A program made the position numbers and the translations under genes. This document shows, piece by piece, positions 58,274-64,000 of a stretch of 64,000 nucleotides of DNA. This DNA comes from RYN-230 sp963814645 (GTDB lineage: Bacteria; Actinomycetota; Actinomycetes; Streptosporangiales; Streptosporangiaceae): positions 2,666,001 through 2,730,000 of the forward strand of contig CAWFDX010000004.1 of NCBI GenBank assembly GCA_963814645.1. The letters are read 5' to 3'. How positions within the stretch are numbered: the first letter of the stretch is position 1; every line of letters starts with the position of its first letter. The notes under the pieces were generated by a model. The model had not been told where the DNA came from. It saw nothing but the letters and a program-made list of their open reading frames with translations, and did not search any database.

Positions 58274-58540
58274 GTGGCGAACATCAAGTCCCAGATCAAG
58301 CGCAACCGGCAGAACGAGAAAGCCCGGCTGCGCAACAAGGCGGTCAAGTCCGAGCTGAAGACGTCGGTGCGCAAGTTCCGCGAGGCAGCCGACGCGGGCG
58401 ACGCCGACGCGGCCACCACCGCGATGCGGGCCGCTTGCCGCAACCTGGATAAGGCGGCCAGCAAGGGCGTCATCCACAAGAACCAGGCCGCCAACCGCAA
58501 GTCCGCGATCGCCAAGCGGGCCGCGGAACTGGCCGCTTAA
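58274..58540 (+). CDS. rpsT: Small ribosomal subunit protein bS20
   Basis: 88 residues, Lys/Arg/Ala-rich and helical: ANIKSQIKRNRQNEKARLRNKAVKSELKTSVRKF, then NLDKAASKGVIHKNQAANRKSAIAKRAAELAA. It binds 16S rRNA helices near the 5' and 3' minor domains. GTG 58274 follows GAGG by 8 bases. It is convergent with holA, with a shared terminator. Confidence 0.97.
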   Translation: MANIKSQIKRNRQNEKARLRNKAVKSELKTSVRKFREAADAGDADAATTAMRAACRNLDKAASKGVIHKNQAANRKSAIAKRAAELAA

Positions 58541-58552
58541 GCGGCCCGGCAG

Positions 58553-58604
58553 TCGTGATCATGACTTGAGTGTCGCTCAGACGACACCAAAGTCATGATC
58601 ACGA
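58553..58604. terminator. Large cruciform-type terminator between rpsT and holA
   Basis: A perfect 15-bp inverted repeat (TCGTGATCATGACTT / AAGTCATGATCACGA) encloses a second perfect 6-bp one (GTGTCG / CGACAC). TTTCC follows on the plus strand, serving rpsT. The AT-richer outer stem is unlike the surrounding GC-rich DNA. Confidence 0.85.
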
Positions 58605-58617
58605 TTTCCTGATCTGG

Positions 58618-59616
58618 TCAGCGGCTGGCCCGGCTGGCCACGATTTCCCGGATCGCGACCTCCAGGGCGTAGGCGGCGCTGGTGCCTTCGCCTTTGACCT
58701 GGGCGTCGGCTTCGGCTACCGCGGCCAGGGCGCGGGCCACGCCTTCCGGGGTCCAGCCGCGGAGCTGCTGGCGGACCCGGTCCACCTTCCACGGCGGGGC
58801 GCCCACCTCGGCCGCGACCGCCGCGTCGGACTGGCCGCGGGCGGCGCTGCCGACCCGGCCGAGCAGCCGGACGCCCTGGGCCAGGCCGCTGGTGATCAGG
58901 ACCGGGGACACGCCGATGGCCAGCGCCCAGCGGAGCATCTCCAGCGCCTCGGCCAGCCGCCCCTCGACGGCCCGGTCGGCCACGCTGAACCCGCTGGCCT
59001 CGGCCCGGCCCCGGTAGTACCGGGCCACCACGGCCTGGTCGATCACTCCGGTGGTGTCCGCGGCCAGCTGGGAGCTCGCGGCGGCCAGTTCGCGCAGGTC
59101 GTTGCCGAGCGCGTCGAGCAGGGCGCGCACCCCGCTGTCCTCGATGGTCCGCCCGGCCGTGCGGAACTCGCCGCGGACGAACTGCATCCGCTCCCCCATC
59201 CGGGTGATCTTCGGGCACTCCACCGTGGGCATCCGCTGTTTGCCCAGCGCGGTGAACAGCGCCTTGCCCTTGCCCCCGCCCGCGTGGGTCAGCACCAGCA
59301 CCGTGTCCGGCGGCGGGTCGGCTGCGATGGCGGTGATCTCGTCGGCGACCGCCTTGACCGCGTCCTCGGTGCCGTGCACCACGACCACGCACCCGTCGCC
59401 GAACAGGGACGGCGCGGTCAGCGTGGCCAGCTCGCCGGGCTTGAGCTCAGCGGCCCGCACGTGGCGCACGTTGTCGGCGGGCCCCGCCGCGGCGACCAGC
59501 CGGGCCACGGCCCGCTCGGCCAGCAGCTCCTCCTCTCCCACGACCAGCGTCACCGGCCCGGACGGGGTGGCCTGAGCGGAACCAGCACGGGAGGCACGCG
59601 GCGTGGCGGAGGGCAT
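58618..59616 (-). CDS. holA: DNA polymerase III subunit delta
   Basis: 332 residues of the clamp-loader delta fold: GPVTLVVGEEELLAERAVARLVAAA, TAPSLFGDGCVVVVHGTEDAVK, VLVLTHAGGGKGKALFTALGKQ, VSPVLITSGLAQGVRLL and the C-terminal collar domain (WKVDRVRQQLRGWTPEGVARALAAVAEADAQVKGEG). Delta opens the beta clamp during loading. The sequence has the low conservation normal for HolA; its place beside rpsT supports the call. Confidence 0.94.
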   Translation of the reverse strand: MPSATPRASRAGSAQATPSGPVTLVVGEEELLAERAVARLVAAAGPADNVRHVRAAELKPGELATLTAPSLFGDGCVVVVHGTEDAVKAVADEITAIAADPPPDTVLVLTHAGGGKGKALFTALGKQRMPTVECPKITRMGERMQFVRGEFRTAGRTIEDSGVRALLDALGNDLRELAAASSQLAADTTGVIDQAVVARYYRGRAEASGFSVADRAVEGRLAEALEMLRWALAIGVSPVLITSGLAQGVRLLGRVGSAARGQSDAAVAAEVGAPPWKVDRVRQQLRGWTPEGVARALAAVAEADAQVKGEGTSAAYALEVAIREIVASRASR

Positions 59617-59697
59617 AGCGGCAGCATGCCACGGCAGGCCGGGTGCGTGGGCCGCGGATGCCCGGCTCCCGGATGCCTGGCGCCCGGAAGTCTGGCC

Positions 59698-60463
59698 TTA
59701 CTGGGTCGCGAGGACGATACAGCGGTTCAGCTCGTCGACGGCGGCCAGGCGCACCCTGCACGGTCACCGGGCTTGGCTCACCCGGGCTCTCCCGGTGCCA
59801 CACCCAGCGCAGCACCGCCTCGGGCGGCCCGGTCACGGTCACGTCGGCCACGCCGTCGCCGGCCCCGTCGGTCACGTCGAACCGGCCCGGGCCGGTGCGC
59901 ACCTGCCACGTCGCGCCGTCGGTGCGCACCGTGTACGTCCAGCCCGGCGAGCTGCCCAGCACCTCGGTGAAGTAATCGCCCCACTCGGCCACACTGAACG
60001 CCACGAACACCTTGAGCAGCTCGTCGATGCCGTCGATGGCCAGGTCGGCAGGCACCGGCGCGACCGGCTGCCCGGCGCCGAGCTCAGCATCGATGCGGTG
60101 GATCACGGTCTCCTGAGCCATCCGCCGGATCCAGAAGCCGACGGTCTGGTCCGGCGCGTACCAGGAGCCCGCCGGATCCGCGGGCTTCCGCGCGGCGAAC
60201 TCGGCACGCAGCCCGGCGTAGGCCCGGTCGAGCAGTGCGACCGGCGCCTCGCCGGCCAGTTCGGGCGGCGGGAACGTCTCGGGCTCGGCGCCCTCCCGCA
60301 TGGCCAGGGTCTTGTGCAGGTACACCTCGCCGACGTGGCGGGTCAGGTCGGCCACGGTCCAGCCGGGGCAGGTTGGCACCGGGCGGGTCAGGCTGGACGG
60401 CACGACCGCGCGCAAGCGGGTGAAGTCGGCGTCGAGGCAGTCGAGGTAGCGGGAATTCTCCAT
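59698..60463 (-). CDS. Second maleylpyruvate isomerase/TIGR03083-family protein, frameshifted near its end
   Basis: ATG 60463 opens MENSRYLDCLDADFTRLRAVV. The DinB-like domain has CPGWTVADLTRHVGEVYLHK and FWIRRMAQETVIHRIDAEL (metal His residues); a sterol-carrier-like domain follows (YTVRTDGATWQVRTGP, VTVTGPPEAVLRWVWHRESPG). After TVQGAP the uninterrupted frame becomes Arg-rich and runs to 59447, antisense to holA. The other frame gives LAAVDELNRCIVLATQ and a stop at 59698, which looks like the genuine C-terminus. One surplus base near 59750 explains this. Activity would be mycothiol-dependent; the substrate is unknown. Confidence 0.85.
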
Positions 60464-60511
60464 GCCGGCCAGTTCAGCACATGCGTCGGACAGCCCGGCT
60501 GGGCCAGGCAG

Positions 60512-61726
60512 CTAGCTCAGCGCCACCGGCTCGCCGCCGAGCCACACCCGGCTCGGCTTGAGGCCGTAGGACCAGGCGAACGCGCCTTCGTGGTCGGCGT
60601 CCCAGAGCACGATGTCGGCGAACCGGCCGCGGACCATGCCGCCCCGGTCCGGCGCGCGCAGCGCCTGGGCGCCGCCCAGCGTGGCGGCGCGCAGCGCCTC
60701 GGCCACGCTCAGCCCGAACTGGGACACGGCCAGCGCGATGACCAGCGGCATGGAGGTGATCCCGGTGCCGCCCGGGGTGTGGTCGGAGCCCAGCGCGACC
60801 GGCACGCCCTTGTCCAGCAGCGCCCGCACCGGCGGGTTCTTGCCCACCTGCAGCGCGGTACCGGGGCAGACCACCGCGGCCACACCCGCGCGGGCCAGGG
60901 CGGCCACGTCCTCGTCGCCCGCCTCGTGCAGCACGTCGGCGGAGGCACAGCCCAGCTCGGCGGCCAGCCGGGCCGCACCGGTCCGGGTCTCGCCACAGGC
61001 ATGCACCCGGGGCAGCAGTCCGGCCGCGCGGCCGGCGCTGAGGATCCAGCGCGCCTCGCGCTCGGTGAACCGGCCCTCTTCGCAGTACACGTCCACGCTG
61101 TCCGCGCCGACCGCGGCCGCGTCCGAGCACCAGGTGCCGACCGCGTCGATGTAGTCGTGGCGGCGGCCGAAGTACTCCGGCGGCACCGCGTGCGCGGCCA
61201 GGAACGTGACGTGTACCCGCGGCATGCCTGGCTCGCCCTCCAGCGAGCGCAGCATGCGCACGTCGGCCAGTTCGCCGTCGCGGGTCAGGTGGTAGCCGGT
61301 CTTGGCCTCGATCGTGGTGCAGCCGGAACGCAGCCACTCGCGGAGCCGGGCGCGTACCCCGTTGCACAGCGTCCAGGGGTCGGTGCCCCGGGTCACGGTG
61401 ACGGTGGACGCCATCCCGCCGCCGGCCGCGGCGATCTCGGTGGGCGACGAGCCGCCCGCCACCATGGCCAGCTCGGCCCAGCGGTTCCCGGCATAGACCG
61501 GGTGGGTATGTGCGTCGATCAGCCCCGGCGTGACCAGGCCGCCGCCCAGGTTCTCGACCGAGTCAACGTCAACGATGTCCTCGACCACGCCGGGCAGGCT
61601 GGCGGGCAGCTCAGAGGCCCGGCCGACCCAGGCGATCCGGTCGTTGTGGGTGAGGATGGCCGCATTGCTCCAGATCTCTGACCCGGTCCAGAGACGGCCG
61701 ATGTTTGTCAGCAGGCGTACGGTCAC
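60512..61726 (-). CDS. hutI: Imidazolonepropionase
   Basis: 404 residues from GTG 61726. Amidohydrolase metal ligands are in order: GLIDAHTHPVYAGNRWAEL (HxH), FLAAHAVPPEYFG, RVHACGET (His) and VALGSDHTPGG (Asp). The GGGMASTVTVTRGTD and IEAKTGYHLTRDGELADVRML segments are typical of HutI, which opens the ring of imidazolone-5-propionate to N-formimidoyl-glutamate in histidine breakdown. No hutH, hutU or hutF gene is in the window. Its start overlaps the stop of a short upstream frame by GTGA. Confidence 0.9.
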   Translation of the reverse strand: MTVRLLTNIGRLWTGSEIWSNAAILTHNDRIAWVGRASELPASLPGVVEDIVDVDSVENLGGGLVTPGLIDAHTHPVYAGNRWAELAMVAGGSSPTEIAAAGGGMASTVTVTRGTDPWTLCNGVRARLREWLRSGCTTIEAKTGYHLTRDGELADVRMLRSLEGEPGMPRVHVTFLAAHAVPPEYFGRRHDYIDAVGTWCSDAAAVGADSVDVYCEEGRFTEREARWILSAGRAAGLLPRVHACGETRTGAARLAAELGCASADVLHEAGDEDVAALARAGVAAVVCPGTALQVGKNPPVRALLDKGVPVALGSDHTPGGTGITSMPLVIALAVSQFGLSVAEALRAATLGGAQALRAPDRGGMVRGRFADIVLWDADHEGAFAWSYGLKPSRVWLGGEPVALS

Positions 61727-61836
61727 CGGCGCGCCCCCCGTGGCGCGTTCCTGGCCAGCATCAATGCTCCGATCGTGGCGATCTCCGCCGTGGGCAGGCA
61801 GAAGGGTGCGTGCATCATGCGGCGTACCTGCGTCAT
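61723..61836 (-). CDS. Short upstream ORF coupled to hutI
   Basis: 37 codons from ATG 61836, after AGGTGA at 7 bases, ending TGA within the GTGA of the hutI start. The product (MTQVRRMMHAPFCLPTAEIA, then a hydrophobic helix and a basic end) is not recognised. The ribosome site and exact overlap argue that it is translated and that it delivers ribosomes to hutI; chance remains possible in such GC-rich DNA. Confidence 0.4.
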   Translation of the reverse strand: MTQVRRMMHAPFCLPTAEIATIGALMLARNAPRGARR

Positions 61837-61970
61837 CCGCGGTCACCTGCCATAGCTCGTCCCTACTGGCCCCCCCGCCCGGCGCCCGGTCTTGCGGGCC
61901 GCACGGCGGCCGACAGCTGGTGCTGTGCGGATGCGGCAACCAACATATCGGTTCAGTTACGCTATTGCAC

Positions 61971-61985
61971 TACAGGGTCCCTGTA
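61971..61985. promoter_or_regulatory. Operator-like palindrome upstream of the hutI unit
   Basis: TACAGGG-T-CCCTGTA is a perfect 15-base palindrome in the AT-richer segment 135 bases before the short ORF ahead of hutI. Its size fits a dimeric regulator (for example GntR or LacI type); the binding protein is unknown. Confidence 0.5.
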
Positions 61986-62074
61986 CAGGCACTATCACGA
62001 AGAAGTCAGACTAGAAATTAACAGCCTTTCCCGGATCTCACCGTGCGTGGCGGTCTGAGTTGCTCTGATTTCCG

Positions 62075-62101
62075 TACGTGACGGTAACTTCCGTTGACGT
62101 A
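62075..62101. promoter_or_regulatory. Imperfect inverted repeat
   Basis: TACGTGACGG, a short centre, and CCGTTGACGTA form an imperfect dyad. With the palindrome at 61971 it marks this region as probably regulatory. Confidence 0.3.
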
Positions 62102-62821
62102 GTACCTTCGAAACCGGCCGGCCGGCCCGCCGCGAGCCCGGCCGGCCGCGCGGCCGGCCACCCCGCCGGCCACCCCGCGCCGGCAGGCCGGCCGCCCCGG
62201 GCACGGGCCCATTGGACACCCGCCAGCCATCCGCCCGGCGGCCCGTCAACCGCTCGTTCCGCGCCGTTCGCTTGCTGTTCAGCGCGGGTGCGGCCCCGGG
62301 GACAGGCGCTGGCCGGCCGGGGTCTGGCGGCCCGGGCACAGCGGCCCAGCAGTGGCCCAGCGGTGGCCCGGACGGCTGCCCCGGCGGTGGCTCCTGCGGC
62401 GCCATCCGGCGGCCGCCGACGGTGGTCCGCACCGGCACCACGGGCCGCTGCCGGCGGCCTGCCCTGGATCCGCGCCCAAACCCGCCCGGACCGGGGCAGA
62501 ACCGGCAGCGGGGCCGCCCGACGAGGCGCTCACCAGGGAAAATGCCGCACAGCCGGGCTAGTGCCGCGCAGCCGCGCAAAACATGTCAGCTAGATACCGC
62601 GGCGGACAATGCAAACCATTGCATTTACCGCCCACGGCGCCGTTCGCTTTACCGGATAAGGCCGTGCAAATTGCAGCGCTTCGAAATCCGCGCAACTCAA
62701 CCGAGCCGGCCCGGGCTCGGCCTGCCGGCTCGTGCGCAACCGGCCGGTGCCGCGCTGGCCACCGCACCCGGCTGCTCATCGGGACGGCGGCCAGCGGGCA
62801 CTGGCGTTCGGCAAAAGAGGG

Positions 62822-64000
62822 TCAGCTGGTGGCGGGGACGGCGATGCTGTCGATCTCGGCGGCCAGGTCGGGCGGGACCCGGGCGGTCAGCTCGGTGCCG
62901 GCCGCGCCATGCCGGAGGGCCAGCACCTCGCCCTCCTGGTGGGCGCGGGCCACCAGGTCGCCGCGCACGTACGGCACGACTGCGCTGACCTCGCGGTCAC
63001 GCTGCGGCAGCGCGGCCTCGATGGCGGCCAGCAGGTCGTCAAGCCCGGCCCCGGTCCGGGCCGAGATCACCACGCTGTGCGGCTCGCGGAGCCGGAGCGC
63101 CTTGAGCTCGATCGGATCGGCCGCGTCGGCCTTGTTGATCACCACCAGCTCGGCGACGTTCCCGGCGCCGATCTCGCCCAGCACCTCGCGCACGGCCGAG
63201 ATCTGGGCCTGCGGGTCCGCGTCGCTGGCGTCCACCACGTGCAGGATCAGATCGGCCTCGGCCACTTCCTCCAGCGTGGACCGGAACGCCTCGACCAGCT
63301 GATGCGGCAGGTGCCGGACGAAGCCGACGGTGTCGGTCAGGGTGAACCAGCGCCCGGCCGGGGTGCGCGCCTTGCGCACCGCGGGGTCGAGCGTGGCGAA
63401 CAGCGAGTCGTCCACCAGCACCCCCGCCCCGGTCAGCCGGTTCAGCAGGCTCGACTTGCCCGCGTTGGTGTAGCCGGCGATGGCCACCGCCGGGACGGCA
63501 CGGCTGCGCCGTTGCTGGCGCTGCACTTGGCGGCCGACCGACATCTCGGCCAGCTGGCGGCGCAGCCGCGCGGTACGGGTCCGGATCCGGCGCCGGTCGG
63601 TCTCGATCTTGGTCTCGCCGGGGCCGCGGGTGCCGATGCCGCCACCGCCGGCCACCCGGCCACCGGCCTGCCGGGACAGCGACTCGCCCCAGCCACGCAG
63701 CCGGGGCAGCAGGTACTCCAGCTGGGCCAGCTCGACCTGGGACTTGCCCTCCTTGCTCCGGGCGTGCTGGGCGAAGATGTCCAGGATCAGCGCGGTCCGG
63801 TCGATGACCTTCGCCTTGACCACGCCTTCCAGGCGGCGCAGCTGGCTGGGCGTCAGCTCGCCGTCGCAGATCACTGTGTCCGCGCCGGACGAGGCGACCA
63901 GGGCGGCCACCTCGGCGGCCTTGCCCGCGCCGATGTAGGTGGCGGCGTCCGGGCGGCCGCGCCGCTGCACCAGGCCGTCCAGGATGACCGACCCGGCCGT
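62822..64000 (-). CDS. hflX: GTPase HflX (5' part beyond the window)
   Basis: 392 codons of the C-terminal part lie in the window; the N-terminus is cut at 64000. The HflX N-domain is visible (SVILDGLVQRRGRPDAATYIGAGKAAEVAAL, VICDGELTPSQLRRLEGVVKAKVIDRTALILDIFAQHARSKEGKSQVELAQLEYLLPRL), then the Gly-rich GIGTRGPGETKIETDRRRI and the GTPase domain (AIAGYTNAGKSSLLNRLTG, TLDPAVRK, LTDTVGFVRHLP, VINKADAAD, ISARTG). HflX splits or rescues stalled 70S and 50S ribosomes under stress. Its P-loop is intact (GKSS, codon TCG). Confidence 0.96.
   Translation of the reverse strand, partial: TAGSVILDGLVQRRGRPDAATYIGAGKAAEVAALVASSGADTVICDGELTPSQLRRLEGVVKAKVIDRTALILDIFAQHARSKEGKSQVELAQLEYLLPRLRGWGESLSRQAGGRVAGGGGIGTRGPGETKIETDRRRIRTRTARLRRQLAEMSVGRQVQRQQRRSRAVPAVAIAGYTNAGKSSLLNRLTGAGVLVDDSLFATLDPAVRKARTPAGRWFTLTDTVGFVRHLPHQLVEAFRSTLEEVAEADLILHVVDASDADPQAQISAVREVLGEIGAGNVAELVVINKADAADPIELKALRLREPHSVVISARTGAGLDDLLAAIEAALPQRDREVSAVVPYVRGDLVARAHQEGEVLALRHGAAGTELTARVPPDLAAEIDSIAVPATS

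Larger units (their letters stand above)
61837..62821. other. Intergenic region of nearly 1 kb, no supported gene
   Basis: This is the longest stretch without a gene. Its left part (61,930-62,110) is unusually AT-rich for this chromosome and holds two palindromes. Its middle (62,115-62,560) is a run of GGCCGGCC-like Pro/Gly/Ala-coding sequence open in several frames on both strands, with no recognisable protein. The right part (62,600-62,720) again drops in GC. I see no tRNA, ncRNA family or mobile element. Confidence 0.6.

Noticed and set aside
59447..59697. Arg/Gly-rich C-terminal extension of the second isomerase
   Set aside because: It lies antisense to the conserved N-terminus of holA and disappears if one base is removed near 59750, which also restores a family-like C-terminus.
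61995..62988. Overlapping Pro/Gly/Arg-rich frames on both strands in the 1-kb gap before hflX
   Set aside because: They are open in several frames at once, show no domain or signal, and the plus-strand frame runs into hflX antisense. They are explained by GGCCGGCC-type low-complexity DNA.

Overview
The window is a GC-rich (roughly 70%) chromosomal segment from an actinomycete. The evidence is dense GTG/ATG starts, frequent 4-bp start/stop overlaps, two mycothiol-dependent-type isomerase genes, DUF1707/DUF4190, DUF3097 and DUF1906 genes, a CIRCE-controlled hrcA-dnaJ-rsmE unit, and the gene order holA / rpsT / lepA / hemW / hrcA-dnaJ-rsmE / HIT / phoH-ybeY-CBS-cdd-era / leuA / recO-uppS / glyS / ppdK-dgt / dnaG. 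I cannot name the genus. A filamentous order such as Streptosporangiales or a relative is a reasonable guess.

Positions 1-12,350 are accessory: a dienelactone hydrolase cut by the window edge, a decayed large serine recombinase, an aldo/keto reductase, a Tat-exported FAD oxidoreductase divergent from a MarR-MFS pair with clear operator palindromes, an LCP cell-wall ligase, a type II NADH dehydrogenase-like protein, tRNA-Asn and small envelope proteins. Positions 12,351-15,535 carry the principal sigma factor beside dnaG. Positions 15,644-26,255 form a second accessory block: HAD phosphatase, universal stress protein, luciferase-like oxidoreductase, a Met-rich membrane protein with a membrane partner, a NarL-type two-component system, a broken GH16 gene, a PP2C phosphatase and a ferredoxin-reductase-like flavoprotein.

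Positions 26,345-64,000 are mostly housekeeping. They cover nucleotide and carbon metabolism (ppdK-dgt), glycyl-tRNA synthetase, undecaprenyl diphosphate synthesis and repair (recO-uppS), leucine synthesis with a Leu-rich leader peptide, ribosome maturation and GTPases (era, ybeY, phoH, rsmE, lepA, hflX), chaperones, haem chaperone hemW, DNA polymerase III delta and histidine degradation (hutI). Small membrane proteins and an ECF sigma operon sit between them.

Three things stand out. (1) Both Era and LepA have Leu (TTG) where the P-loop GKS/T residue should be, by the same apparent TCG-to-TTG change, while HflX and PhoH in the same window are normal. (2) At least six genes carry a single-base frameshift or lost start (MFS, GH16, histidine kinase, 6PGDH-like, second isomerase, rsmE), so either the assembly has homopolymer indels or decay is widespread. 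(3) Several regulatory or structural features are legible: a MarR operator array, a leucine leader, CIRCE, a His-rich hexapeptide repeat in an exported DUF1906 protein, and a dispersed GC-rich repeat that sits in frame inside recO. I did not find a convincing new defence or biosynthetic system. The best candidates for undescribed biology are the altered P-loops, the Met-rich membrane pair beside a two-component system, and the MarR / flavoenzyme / efflux locus.
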